From the NCBI GenBank assembly GCA_965208275.1, contig OZ242331.1, positions 3,472,001-3,536,000 of the forward strand: DNA of 64,000 nt, given 5' to 3'. This DNA is from Bin5 sp022827195. Its GTDB lineage: Bacteria > Chloroflexota > Anaerolineae > Caldilineales > Caldilineaceae. Position 1 is the first letter of the stretch. Every line of letters starts with the position of its first letter. The position numbers and the translations under genes are program-made. Below are positions 50,795 to 59,080 of this stretch, one piece after another. The notes beneath the pieces were generated by a model. It was given only the letters and a program-made list of their open reading frames with translations, was not told where the DNA came from and did no database searches.

Positions 50795-52807
50795 TTAGTT
50801 CAGAGCGTAGTTCCTGGCGCGCGGATCGCTCTCCACGGCCCACTGCATCGTGTACAGTTGGTAATAGCGGCCGCGGCGCGCCAGCAGATCTTCGTGGCTG
50901 CCTTCTTCGAGGACGCGCCCATGATCGAGGACAACGATCTTGTCCGAGTTGACAATTGTATTGAGGCGGTGGGCGATGACAAAGCTGGTGCGCCCTTTGA
51001 GCAGACGTTCCAATCCGGCCTGAATCTGGCGCTCTGTCGTCGTGTCGATCGAGCTGGTGGCCTCGTCCAGAATGAGGATGCGGGGATCGGCCAGCAGCGC
51101 GCGGGCGAACGAGACGATCTGGCGCTGACCAACGCTTAGATTCACGCCGTTTTCGCCCACTTCGGTTTCATAGCCTTTCGACAACTTGCGAATAAACTCG
51201 TCGGCGCCGACGGCGACGGTGGCGGCTTCCACCTCGGCGTTGGTTGCGTCAGGCCGGCCGTAGCGAATGTTGTCGCGGATGGTTCCGTCGAAGAGGAAGG
51301 TATCCTGCAGGACGATGCCGAGCTGGGCGCGCAGGCTGGCTTGGGTAACGTCGCGCACGTCGTGCCCATCGATGCGCACGGCGCCGCCAGTGACATCGAA
51401 GAAGCGGGCAATGAGGCGAATGACCGTGCTCTTGCCGGCGCCGGTCTCGCCGACGAGGGCGATGCGCTCACCCGGCTCGGCGCTGATCGTAACGCCCTGC
51501 AGCACCGGCTCGTCTTCCTTGTAGTTGAATTGAACATCGTCCAGGACAACCCGGCCTTCGATAGGCGGCAAGGATGTGGCGTTGCGGGCGTCCTGGAGAT
51601 CCGGCTCTGTGTCGAGCAGAGCGAAGAGGCGCTCACTGGCGGCCATCGCGGCCTGGAATGTGTAGTAGCGGCGCGAGAGCTCGCGAATCGGGTCAAAGAA
51701 CCGCTCCACCCAGATCACGAAGGCGGCGAGCACGCCGGCGGTCACCTGGTCCCCCAGGATCAGCCAGCCACCGACGCCGACGACCAGTGCGGTAGCGAAG
51801 GAGCCGATGAAATCGACGCCGGGGAAGAAGAAGGCGGCAAGCTGTGTCGTCCTCACATTGGCGTCGAAATAGGAGCGGTTGAGATCGTCAAAGTGACGGG
51901 CGTTGGCCCCTTCGCGGGCGAAGCTTTTGGTCACGCGAATGCCGGTGATCGACTCGTTGAGAAAGCCGTTGATCAGCGACAGCCGCTGGCGGGCGGCGCG
52001 ATAGGCCTGGCGCACGTAGCGGCGAAAGTAGTTGGTCAACAAGATCATCAGTGGCAGGACGGCGAAGGTAACCAGGGCCAGCTGCCAGTTCAGGAACAGC
52101 ATGGCGATTACGATGCCGATCAGGATGAAGGCGGAGCGGGCCAGTCCCGTGATCGACCAGGTGACGAAATCCTGCAACACGCTGACGTCGCTGATGAGTC
52201 GGCTCATCAGGCGGCCGACGCTATAGTCGTTGAAAAAGCCGAGCGAGAGCGTGTGCAGGTGTCGGAAGAGCTGGCTGCGGAGGTCGGTGACGATACGCGT
52301 GCCGGCGTATGCCATGACGGTGAGGCGGGCGCGGCTTGTTATCCACTCGAGCGCGATCGCGGCCAGGAAGAGGAATGTCCAGAAACGCAGTGTGCCCACG
52401 TTGCCGGCGCGGATGCCTTCGTCAATCGCCCGCTGTATCATCCATGGGGTGCCCACGCTCATCAGCGAACTAACGACAATCAGAATTACCGAGACGATAA
52501 ACTCGCGCCTATAGACGCCCACATAGACCATGAGGCGCTTGACAAGGCGGCTATCGTAGGTCTTCTCCTGGGCCTCTTCTTCGTCCGGCAGAAGGTCCTG
52601 GATTCTGCGTTCGCGGCGCAGTCTCTCCTGTTCCATTGCGGAAAGGCTGTTTTCTCTGCCCGCCCTTGTTGCCTGTTCGCGGCCGAACGCGTCGCGCTGG
52701 CGCGGCAGCTTTTGGACCAGTTCTTTCTCCGCGCCCGGCGGGGTAGAGTGCTGACCGTTTCCATTTTTCGTCTGGGCAGTCGCGTAGCTGCCGTTGGTGT
52801 TGCTCAC
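50795..52807 (-). CDS. ABC exporter half-transporter, canonical ATPase subunit of pair 2
   Basis: A 670-residue ABC exporter subunit. A charged N-terminal region of about 75 residues (ending AMEQERLRRERRIQDLLPDEEE) precedes six membrane helices and an ATPase domain. The ATPase has Walker A VGETGAGKSTVIRL, Walker B ILILDEATSSIDTTTE with catalytic Glu, and IAHRLNT with the switch His. Its signature is LSVGQ instead of LSGGQ. GTG at 52807, two bases after the TGA of the upstream subunit and with GGGAGAAACTGAA before it, is the start. It forms a heterodimer with the 52809-54683 product; export substrate unknown. Confidence 0.92.
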   Translation of the reverse strand: MSNTNGSYATAQTKNGNGQHSTPPGAEKELVQKLPRQRDAFGREQATRAGRENSLSAMEQERLRRERRIQDLLPDEEEAQEKTYDSRLVKRLMVYVGVYRREFIVSVILIVVSSLMSVGTPWMIQRAIDEGIRAGNVGTLRFWTFLFLAAIALEWITSRARLTVMAYAGTRIVTDLRSQLFRHLHTLSLGFFNDYSVGRLMSRLISDVSVLQDFVTWSITGLARSAFILIGIVIAMLFLNWQLALVTFAVLPLMILLTNYFRRYVRQAYRAARQRLSLINGFLNESITGIRVTKSFAREGANARHFDDLNRSYFDANVRTTQLAAFFFPGVDFIGSFATALVVGVGGWLILGDQVTAGVLAAFVIWVERFFDPIRELSRRYYTFQAAMAASERLFALLDTEPDLQDARNATSLPPIEGRVVLDDVQFNYKEDEPVLQGVTISAEPGERIALVGETGAGKSTVIRLIARFFDVTGGAVRIDGHDVRDVTQASLRAQLGIVLQDTFLFDGTIRDNIRYGRPDATNAEVEAATVAVGADEFIRKLSKGYETEVGENGVNLSVGQRQIVSFARALLADPRILILDEATSSIDTTTERQIQAGLERLLKGRTSFVIAHRLNTIVNSDKIVVLDHGRVLEEGSHEDLLARRGRYYQLYTMQWAVESDPRARNYALN

Positions 52808-52808
52808 T

Positions 52809-54683
52809 TCAGTTTCTCCCGTTCTCTTCGGCGCCGGCAAGTGACAGCGCGGAAACCGACTGGCCGCCCGGGCCGGCCGCCACCGGTTCAGCTTGGTTGA
52901 GGAACCGCGCGTCGAGCGCTGCGAACTCCTCCTGATCGCGCAGCTGCAAATCATAGATCTGGCGGTAGAGGCCGCCAAGGGCAAGAAGAGCGTCGTGGCG
53001 GCCGCGTTCGATGATACGGCCGCCATCGAGTACAAGGATCAGGTCGGCGTTCTTGAGCGTGAGCAGGCGCTGGGCGATGATAAAAGTAGTGCGCCCCTTC
53101 ATGAGCAGATCGAGCGCCTCCTGGATCAGGTGTTCGGTCTCGGTGTCAACGCTGCTGGTAGAGTCGTCCAAGATCAGAATGCGCGGCGCGTAGAGAAGCG
53201 CGCGGGCGATGGCAACCCGCTGTTTCTGACCGCCGCTGAGGGTAACGCCCCTCTCGCCGACAACGGTCTCGTACCCGGCGGGGAACTCCACAATGAAATC
53301 GTGTGCGCGCGCGGCTTTGGCCGCGGCGACGACGTCGTCCGGCGTGGCCTCGGGGCGGCCGTAGGCGATGTTTTCGGCGATTGTCGTGCCGAAGAGGAAG
53401 GGGTCCTGCAGGACAATGCCGATATGGCGGCGCAGGCTTTTGAGAGTAACACTACGCACGTCATGGCCGTCAATGCGGACAACACCGCCGACCGGGTCGT
53501 AGAAGCGGGGGATGAGGTTGGTGATGGTCGATTTGCCACTGCCCGTGGGGCCGATCAGGGCGACGGTCTGGCCTGCTTCAACCTCGAAGTTTATGTCGTC
53601 GAGCGTACGCGGGCCGTCCTCGTAGCCAAAACTGACATGGGAAAAGGAGACTGCGCCCTGGGCATCGGCCAACTCAACCGCGTTTTCACTTTCCTCGACT
53701 TCGGCCGGCGTATCGATAATCTCGAAAACGCGCGCTGCGCTGGCGCTGGACGTGGCGGCCAAATTGACGAGGAATCCGAGCCGTTGCACAGGGCCGTTGA
53801 GCATCATGACATAGGCCAGGAGTGCGAAGAGCGACCCGATAGTAACAGTGCCCTCGATGGCGCGCGGGCCGCCGATGAGCAGGAGGAGGAAGATGCTGCT
53901 CATAAGTATGAAGGTGAAGGTAGGCCAGTTGTTGGCCCAGATCTTGATAATCCCGAAGCGCTTGGAAAACCAGTCCTCGTTGGCCGCGTCGAACTTTCGC
54001 AGCTCGTCTTTCTCACGCGCAAAGGCTTTTACAACCTGGATGCCGGTCACGCTCTCCTGCATCGTCGAGGAAAGCTGGCCCATCTGCTCTTGCACCCGCT
54101 TGAATCGGGGGCGGATCACCATGCCGAAGCGCAATGTGAGAATGAGCAGCAACAGCAGCGGAACGAGAGCGAAGAGGGCGAGGCTGAAGCTTTCCAGGAC
54201 CATGGCGACGATGACACCGCCCAGCAGCAGCAGCGTCGCGACCAGGTCCATCAGGCCCTGGCCGACAAAGCGCTCGGTCTCGGTGATGTCGCTCGTGGCG
54301 CGGCTCATCAGGTCGCCGGTTTGAGCGTGGTCGTGAAAAGAGAAGGGCAGGCGCTGCGCCACGTTGTAGAAGCGGTTGCGGAGGTCGTAGGCGACGCGAT
54401 GGGTCAGCCATTCGCCGTAGTACCGCTGACCGAACATTGCCGCGCCGCGCACGAGCGAAATGCCCAGGATCCAGCCGGCCGCGGAAAAGAGCGCGCTGGC
54501 GCGCTGCCCCTCGACGCCCAAGTCGATAGCGTCCTTCAGGACTTGGGGGATATAGAGATTGAGCAGCGAGGCAAAGAGGACGGAGATGTAGGCAATGGCC
54601 GCCTGCTTCCAATAGGGGCGCAGAAAGCCGATCAGCCGGCGGAAAACCGCGCTGTTTATTTTCGTTTGTTGATGAGGTTCCAT
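52809..54683 (-). CDS. ABC exporter half-transporter, degenerate-site subunit of pair 2
   Basis: A 624-residue ABC exporter subunit: six membrane helices, then an ATPase with Walker A IGPTGSGKSTITNL and a perfect LSGGQ. Walker B is ILILDDSTSSVDTETE, with Asp replacing the catalytic Glu, and the switch residue is Gln (IAQRLLT), so its own site is degenerate. Its LSGGQ would complete the active site of the partner encoded right after it. The ATG at 54683 (MEPHQQTKINSAVF) is chosen; a promoter lies 60 nt upstream. Related to, but distinct from, the pair at 25825-29852. No regulator adjoins this pair. Confidence 0.92.
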   Translation of the reverse strand: MEPHQQTKINSAVFRRLIGFLRPYWKQAAIAYISVLFASLLNLYIPQVLKDAIDLGVEGQRASALFSAAGWILGISLVRGAAMFGQRYYGEWLTHRVAYDLRNRFYNVAQRLPFSFHDHAQTGDLMSRATSDITETERFVGQGLMDLVATLLLLGGVIVAMVLESFSLALFALVPLLLLLILTLRFGMVIRPRFKRVQEQMGQLSSTMQESVTGIQVVKAFAREKDELRKFDAANEDWFSKRFGIIKIWANNWPTFTFILMSSIFLLLLIGGPRAIEGTVTIGSLFALLAYVMMLNGPVQRLGFLVNLAATSSASAARVFEIIDTPAEVEESENAVELADAQGAVSFSHVSFGYEDGPRTLDDINFEVEAGQTVALIGPTGSGKSTITNLIPRFYDPVGGVVRIDGHDVRSVTLKSLRRHIGIVLQDPFLFGTTIAENIAYGRPEATPDDVVAAAKAARAHDFIVEFPAGYETVVGERGVTLSGGQKQRVAIARALLYAPRILILDDSTSSVDTETEHLIQEALDLLMKGRTTFIIAQRLLTLKNADLILVLDGGRIIERGRHDALLALGGLYRQIYDLQLRDQEEFAALDARFLNQAEPVAAGPGGQSVSALSLAGAEENGRN

Positions 54684-54751
54684 TGTGTTCACCCGCTTAG
54701 CTAAACCGATTAAGTATTTGCCGCAAATCGACCTTCGTATCAAACTTACCT

Positions 54752-54780
54752 AGTTTAGCAGATCGGCGCGTCCTTGTAAA
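54752..54780 (-). promoter_or_regulatory. Promoter of the second ABC exporter pair
   Basis: On the minus strand, TTTACA (54780-54775), a 17-nt spacer and TAAACT (54757-54752). The expected start near 54745 gives a leader of about 62 nt before the ATG at 54683. Confidence 0.5.
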
Positions 54781-55320
54781 GCCTCCGGCGATTTGAGTTC
54801 AGCGCGAAGTGATCGTTTCGTGCGCGTAGCGTATATTATTTGTAGGCAGAAACGTTATGGGCGCTCGACAGGTTCGCCGGAACAATCTCCGGGTGGTGCA
54901 GGAGGGATGCCGCCACCGAATGGATGTGCGGCATACTGCACAGTTGGTGTAAGGTACACGAGGCAGCTTGTCCCTTCCGTCTCCTGTTTGAGCCTTGACT
55001 TCCTCGAATTGGAGTATAGTGATGATTGGCAGTTGGACTGGAAGTGGGGCGTGGATATTCGTGGTTATGCTGGACGGTCTGATCGCAAAGCGGTCGGGGT
55101 GCCGATATCGACGTGGCAGGCGAGAACGAAAGACACGGCATGTGCTCATTGATGGAGGTCATTGGCTCGCTAATCGAGAAGTATGAGAAAAGCCCAATTC
55201 ACTCGCCACCTTTCCTCCATTTCTTTCATATCATATTTATTTTATTTCTAATAATTGGCACTGTGATTAAATGAACTATTCCCCGTGAATGCTCGTAGAT
55301 CTCTCGTTCGAGCGCTGGTC

Positions 55321-55360
55321 GTGCGCACATCACAACACACGTGCGCACATCGCAACACAC
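55321..55360. repeat. Two tandem 20-bp repeats upstream of an antitoxin-like gene
   Basis: Unit 1 (55321-55340) reads GTGCGCACATCACAACACAC and unit 2 (55341-55360) is identical except for one base (A to G at position 12). Each unit starts with the palindrome GTGCGCAC. They lie 48 nt before the ATG at 55408, a position suited to an operator bound by an antitoxin. Confidence 0.75.
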
Positions 55361-55407
55361 GCTGCAATTGTCAACGAAACCTTGTTATTTTCAAGAGGAG
55401 AGCCACA

Positions 55408-55557
55408 ATGCTCACGATTAGACCGAAATATCTTGTCATTGAGAAGGGTCGAGAAACGGCAGCCATTCTGTCAAAGAAAGAATATCGAGATCTGTTGCAG
55501 CTGCTTGCGGACCTGAAAGACGCACTAGAGCTGGATGAGGCGGTACGTATGGGATAA
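55408..55557 (+). CDS. Small antitoxin-like protein (RelB/Phd style), orphan
   Basis: A 49-residue protein: MLTIRPKYLVIEKGRETAAI, LSKKEYRDLLQLLADLKDAL, ELDEAVRMG. The pattern (PKYLVIEKGRETAAILSKKEYRDLL) is that of short antitoxins that pair with RelE/ParE toxins. A related but decayed copy lies at 56937-57165 with a RelE remnant after it. Here no RelE follows; the next gene is another antitoxin-like frame. It would bind its toxin and its own promoter, possibly at the 20-bp repeats upstream. An AAGAGGAGAGCC site precedes the ATG. Confidence 0.7.
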   Translation: MLTIRPKYLVIEKGRETAAILSKKEYRDLLQLLADLKDALELDEAVRMG

Positions 55558-55560
55558 GAC

Positions 55561-55860
55561 ATGGAGACGATTACCCTCGCGCAAGTTCAGGGGTTGGTCA
55601 GAAGCCTCCCCAAAACAAGACTGCCACTTACTTTGACTTTTGCAGGACCTCGCAGTCAAAGACGCAGTCAAAGACGTAGAAACGCCCTATCAAGAGGATT
55701 CTACGTCCTTGTCCCCGATGGATCTTGGGGACGGATCGCTGGATGAGCGCCGCCGGATTCTATCCAAGCAGGCCGAACGGATTGAGAGCCAATACGAACA
55801 GACAGCCGACGAGCGAACAGAGTGGCGAACGGGAGAGTTCAGCGTTAGGTGGAGCGAAAA
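55561..55860 (+). pseudogene. Frameshifted antitoxin-like gene (family that precedes MazF/PIN toxins)
   Basis: ATG at 55561 opens METITLAQVQGLVRSLPKTR, LPLTLTFA, after which the matching continuation DLAVKDAVKDVETPYQ, then LDERRRILSKQAERIESQYE, QTADERTEWRTGEF, is in another frame. Removing one G of the pair at 55645-55646 restores it. The restored product resembles 80-90-residue antitoxins ending in ERRRI...QA.R....Y.QTADER..W..GDF. The natural stop is also lost, since the frame runs on into the next gene. No toxin follows, so it is a broken remnant, or, less likely, a programmed frameshift. Confidence 0.6.
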
Positions 55861-55869
55861 CAACATCCT

Positions 55870-56826
55870 ATGCCAACTACAGACCTCTTCTCAAAACGAC
55901 AGAAACTACTTCAGGGTGAAGTTCCTGACGTGTACCAATACGAGACGATTCCCCCTGAATTGCGGGTTCAGATTGTCCACATCCTGACTGATGTCTTCCA
56001 AATTGTCGACTACGGCGATGATGTTGGAGAGTTCCACACTAGGAAAGACGAATCACACAAGTGGATCTTCGAGAGAATCCACGAGACACTGTGTGATGAA
56101 TACGGCGTAGCCACATTGGTTGAAAGCGCCGAGGGCACTGTTGAGGCGGTCAGTAACTTCCTTCTGCGGACACAGGAGACAGAGAAGGCACTTGATGTCA
56201 TTGAGATTGCCTTTTGCTATGTTGAGAATTATGTGGATAGCATGGTCGATCAAAGTCAGTACAATGCATATACTGAACGAAAGATCACGCCCTACGATGC
56301 GATAAACAAACTGAATCGCCGATTTCGCGAGCATGGTGTCGGATATCAGTTCGAATCCGCTCAGATAATCCGCGTTGATTCGCAGTGGGTCCACGCAGAG
56401 GTAGTACGGCCTGCGCTGCATATACTGTCCAACCCGAAGTATGAAGGAGCGAACGTGGAATTCCTGAGCGCGCACGAGCACTATCGCAAGCGAAGATACA
56501 AGGAATGTCTGAACGACTGCCTCAAGGCAATTGAGAGCTGCATAAAAGCAATTTGCAAGAGGAGAGGGTGGACCTACACGGAGAAAGATAACGCCCGCCG
56601 CCTGATTGAGATCGTATTCGAAAAAGAACTGATTCAACCTTTCATGCAGTCACACTTTTCGGCGCTGAGGACAACGTTGGATTCTGGCGTTCCGCCTATG
56701 CGCAACAACCTTTCAGCGCACGGGAAGGCAGAGAAGACCGACGTGCAGGACTACATAGCCGCTTACGCGCTCCATCTGACTGCATCCAACATTCTCCTGT
56801 TAGCGAAAGCGGACGAGGAAAGTTAG
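55870..56826 (+). CDS. AbiJ-type abortive infection protein (AbiJ-NTD4 / STM4504-CBY_0614 family)
   Basis: A 318-residue phage-defence protein, apparently intact. The N-terminal signature TDLFSKRQKLLQGEVPDVYQYETIPPELRVQIVHIL is characteristic of AbiJ-NTD4 proteins. The C-terminal half, with YRKRRYKECLNDCLKAIESCIKAICKRRGWTYTEKDNARRLI and GVPPMRNNLSAHGK, fits HEPN-type folds with R..LSAH as the RxxxxH-like RNase-motif candidate. Family members stop phage growth by suicide of the infected cell. The ATG at 55870 is preferred. It is bordered by a decayed antitoxin on each side. Confidence 0.8.
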   Translation: MPTTDLFSKRQKLLQGEVPDVYQYETIPPELRVQIVHILTDVFQIVDYGDDVGEFHTRKDESHKWIFERIHETLCDEYGVATLVESAEGTVEAVSNFLLRTQETEKALDVIEIAFCYVENYVDSMVDQSQYNAYTERKITPYDAINKLNRRFREHGVGYQFESAQIIRVDSQWVHAEVVRPALHILSNPKYEGANVEFLSAHEHYRKRRYKECLNDCLKAIESCIKAICKRRGWTYTEKDNARRLIEIVFEKELIQPFMQSHFSALRTTLDSGVPPMRNNLSAHGKAEKTDVQDYIAAYALHLTASNILLLAKADEES

Positions 56827-56936
56827 AAGGGACGCCAACAGGTACCAAGTCGGCAAAATGCGCAGGTGGCGGACTGGTGACCTCGGTGCGAGCGAATAAG
56901 CAAGAAGAAGGGACACCCCTTCAAAACAGGAGGCCT

Positions 56937-57165
56937 ATGAAACTCAATATAGAGCCGAAATACTTTGTCGATGAAAGTGAGTAGAAAGTGGCGGCAGTTC
57001 CATTGATGAAAGAATGCCGCTCCCAGATGCAGCGACTTCAGGATTTGATAGACTCTTTAGAGTTGGACAAGGCGGCTTAAGCGGCCACAGGCTTTCGGGA
57101 GTACAGTGAAGTACGGGCAGAGTTTCAAAGGGAAGGCAAGCTCTGCAGGATGCGATAGCTTACGC
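56937..57165 (+). pseudogene. Decayed RelB-like antitoxin gene
   Basis: From ATG 56937, preceded by CAGGAGG, the frame reads MKLNIEPKYFVDESE, TAG, KVAAVPLMKECRSQMQRLQD, LIDSLELDKAA, TAA (57078-57080), ATGFREYSEVRAEFQREGKL. It parallels the intact small antitoxin at 55408-55557, but two in-frame stops interrupt it. The tail with EYSEVRAE..REGKL is what full-length RelB-type antitoxins of this family have. It is therefore a nonsense-mutated copy whose companion is the RelE remnant downstream. Confidence 0.7.
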
Positions 57166-57194
57166 CAGCCAATTGGAGCAACGATCTGAACGAA

Positions 57195-57382
57195 ATTTGC
57201 AGCGGTTGCCACAAGACGATGTCAATCGCATTGACGCCGTGTTGCAGCAGTTAGCACAAAATCCACGCCCACACGGCAACGATGGACTTTCGAGGAAGAC
57301 GAGTTCTGGTTGACGGGTACGCGTCGGAGACCATCGTATCCTCTATCAAATAGAGAGGGGCCTCATTGAAGTCAATCGCTAA
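57195..57382 (+). pseudogene. Remnant of a RelE/ParE-type toxin gene
   Basis: The frame reads NLQRLPQDDVNRIDAVLQQL, AQNPRPHGNDGLSRKTSSG, TGA (57311-57313), RVRVGDHRILYQIERGLIEV, NR, TAA (57380-57382). RVRVGD.RILYQIE.G..EV is the C-terminal core of RelE/ParE toxins, and the TGA falls where this family usually has Trp. The start and the first residues are missing or unrecognisable. As toxin and its antitoxin are both broken, the module is dead. Confidence 0.65.
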
Positions 57383-57484
57383 GAGTTCATCGGGACGCTT
57401 TTCGTCGACAACAATCGAACGCTAAACGGCAAGTTCGCGCTACGACCTGAATAAATCATTGGACACTTGCCGGGAGACATCCAA

Positions 57485-57745
57485 ATGCCAGACCCAATTG
57501 CAAGTTTAGGTATAGGTGAAACTGCAGCATATGCGGGGAAAGACGCAGTCGTAAGAATCTTAGGCCCGACCGCTGATTAACTCGGTGGCGAACTCAAAGA
57601 ATTCACCATGAGAAGGGTAGAAAACGTAGGCAGGATATTTTCAAGCGCTGAGGGAAAACTTGGCGATAGGCTGAATGGCCCAGGTCAAGTGCCTCCGAAA
57701 GTTCTCAAGACGATTATCAATGAGGGTTCTTATTCCGATGATAGA
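57485..57745 (+). pseudogene. Abi-alpha-like (DUF4393) gene, 5' part, split by insertion
   Basis: ATG 57485 opens MPDPIASLGIGETAAYAGKD, AVVRILGPTAD, TAA (57578-57580), LGGELKEFTMRRVENVGRIF, SSAEGKLGDRLNGPGQVPPK, VLKTIINEGSYSDDR. This is the N-terminal part of Abi-alpha (DUF4393) proteins, in which the stop replaces a Tyr. At 57745 an IS3-family element begins. After it, 59060-59080 reads IAVEDFG in frame, an IS66 element follows, and the gene resumes at 60598. The reconstructed gene is about 274 codons. It is dead twice over: a nonsense codon and two insertions. Confidence 0.82.
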
Positions 57746-57824
57746 TGAGCTTGGCCCCAAAAACTGGACCACAAGCTAAGGTGTATAATGGAGCAATTCA
57801 CCGAGCCTGTGGAGGGGCAGAACG

Positions 57825-58178
57825 ATGGTCAAGAAACGGCGGCGACACTCGGCGGCCTACAAGTTTCGGATTGCGCTGGAAGTGCTTGAAGGCAGCAAGA
57901 CGATTAGCCAGTTATCGAGTGAACACGAGATTCATCCCAACATGATACGGGCCTGGAAACGGCAACTGCTGGAAGACGGGCCCAGCGTCTTCGCCAGCAA
58001 TGGCGAGCGCAAGCAACGGCAGCAGGAGGCGCAGGAAGCAGGGCTTTATGGACAGATGGCGGCAGCCCGCCCCTTGCGGATCGGGCGGCTCAAGATGGAA
58101 CTTGAGTGGCTGAAAAAAAGTTGCCTGCTTTGGTCCGTGAGAGACGGCGTATGGTCGATAGCCAGCCGGCGACCCTGA
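57825..58178 (+). CDS. IS3-family OrfA (transposase N-terminal, DNA-binding part)
   Basis: A 117-residue frame, MVKKRRRHSAAYKFRIALEV, LEGSKTISQLSSEHEIHPNM, IRAWKRQLLEDG, a helix-turn-helix typical of IS3 OrfA, followed by a leucine-rich coiled coil (RLKMELEWLKK). OrfA binds the IS ends. The run of seven A (58113-58119) near its end allows the -1 shift into orfB; the residues after it (SCLLWSVRDG) are then not part of the active fusion. Confidence 0.85.
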   Translation: MVKKRRRHSAAYKFRIALEVLEGSKTISQLSSEHEIHPNMIRAWKRQLLEDGPSVFASNGERKQRQQEAQEAGLYGQMAAARPLRIGRLKMELEWLKKSCLLWSVRDGVWSIASRRP

Positions 58179-59006
58179 GTGTACGGCGACAGTGCGAACT
58201 GCTCGGGCTCGGTCCCTCCTCCTTCTACTATCAAGCGGCGTTCGTGTCGGCATTGAACTTGGACCTGATGCGCCTGTTCGCAAAGCGGTCGGTCTGCCGA
58301 CATTGACGAGCAGTACTTGCGCACACCCTTCTATGGCTGGCGCAAGATGGTCGCTTATCTGCGTCGCCTGGGCTATGCGGTCAACGGCAAGCGGGTCAGA
58401 CGGTTGATGCGTCTGATGGGCATCCAGGCCATCTACCCCAGGAGAAGCAGCAGCTCTCCGGGCAAGGGGCACAAGCGCTATCCCTACCTGTTGCGCAATC
58501 TGCCGATTACGCATGTCAACCAGGTCTGGAGTGCTGACATCACCTATGTGCCGCTGCTGCGTGGCTTCATGTACTTGGTCGCTGTCATCGACTGGCACAG
58601 CCGTTATGTGCTCGCCTGGCAGCTTTCCAATACCCTCGACGGTGGCTTCTGTCTCGATGCCCTGCGTCAGGCGCTCGTCAAGGGTCGACCCAAGATCTTC
58701 AACACCGACCAGGGCGCACAGTTCACGGCCGATGCCTTCACCGCTTGCTTGCTCGCGGCCGATATTCGGGTCAGCATGGACGGCCGCGGCCGCGCCCTCG
58801 ACAACGTCTTCTGCGAACGCCTATGGCGCAGCGTAAAGTACGAAAACATCTATCTCAACCAGCATGACACGGTCCGTCAGCTGCAGGCCGGGTTGAGCGC
58901 CTATTTCGACTTCTACAACCATGAGAGACCGCATCAAAGTCTCAACTATCGCACGCCGGCGGAAGAGCACTTCGTGCTCTGTTCAGAGCCGGTCGCATTC
59001 GTCTAA
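58104..59006 (+). pseudogene. IS3-family OrfB (integrase-type transposase) broken by a 25-nt insertion
   Basis: The first part, in the -1 frame of orfA, reads EKKLPALVRERRRMVDSQPA, TLSVRRQCELLGLGPSSFYY, NLDLMRLF then stops near 58306. The rest, from 58317 in a third frame, has the rve integrase core: VWSADITYVPLLRGFMYLVAVIDWHSRYVL with the first Asp, FNTDQGAQFTADAF with the second Asp and FCERLWRSVKYENIYL with the Glu. A 25-nt insertion (58277-58301) explains the frame change: removing it gives LMRL-IDEQYLRTPFYGWRK in one frame. The catalytic DDE triad itself is intact. Confidence 0.8.
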
Positions 59007-59080
59007 TTGCACTTTGTTTTTCCCATTTCGTGGTCTAACGATTGGGGCCAACCATAAGAATTGCAGTTGAAGACTTTGGC

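Larger units (their letters stand above)
54684..55407. other. AT-richer intergenic region at the border of the defence island
   Basis: A 724-nt stretch without a convincing gene. It holds the promoter of the ABC pair (54752-54780), an AT-rich part near 55200-55270, the two 20-bp repeats at 55321-55360 and a 15-nt string (55083-55097, TCGCAAAGCGGTCGG) shared with the IS3-family element at 58278-58292. A drop in GC here marks the change from core genes to the island. Confidence 0.5.
57746..59056 (+). mobile_element. IS3-family insertion sequence (1311 bp)
   Basis: The ends share inverted sequences: left TGAGCTTGGCCCC and right, read inwards, TATGGTTGGCCCC, both followed by related bases up to GACCAC. 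Inside are orfA (57825-58178) and an orfB that is broken. The A-run at 58113-58119 is where ribosomes would shift by -1 to make the OrfAB fusion. It lies within the Abi-alpha-like gene and is itself inactive unless helped by another copy. Confidence 0.85.
57743..59059. repeat. 3-bp target-site duplication (AGA) flanking the IS3-family element
   Basis: AGA at 57743-57745 and AGA at 59057-59059 border the element. Joining the two sides at one AGA restores the Abi-alpha frame (SYSDD-R-IAVEDFG), which supports these ends over alternatives. Three base pairs is within the IS3-family range. Confidence 0.6.

Noticed and set aside
54995..55186. 63-codon open frame before the defence island
   Set aside because: No ribosome site or homology; it contains the 15-nt string shared with the IS element and looks like non-coding sequence.
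57311..57313. UGA in the RelE remnant as a selenocysteine codon
   Set aside because: RelE/ParE proteins have no redox Cys there; the UGA replaces Trp, the start and part of the gene are missing, and the antitoxin partner also has stops.
57578..57580. Stop in the Abi-alpha gene as a recoding site
   Set aside because: It is TAA in a position of Tyr, which no known recoding system uses, and the gene is independently broken by two insertions.
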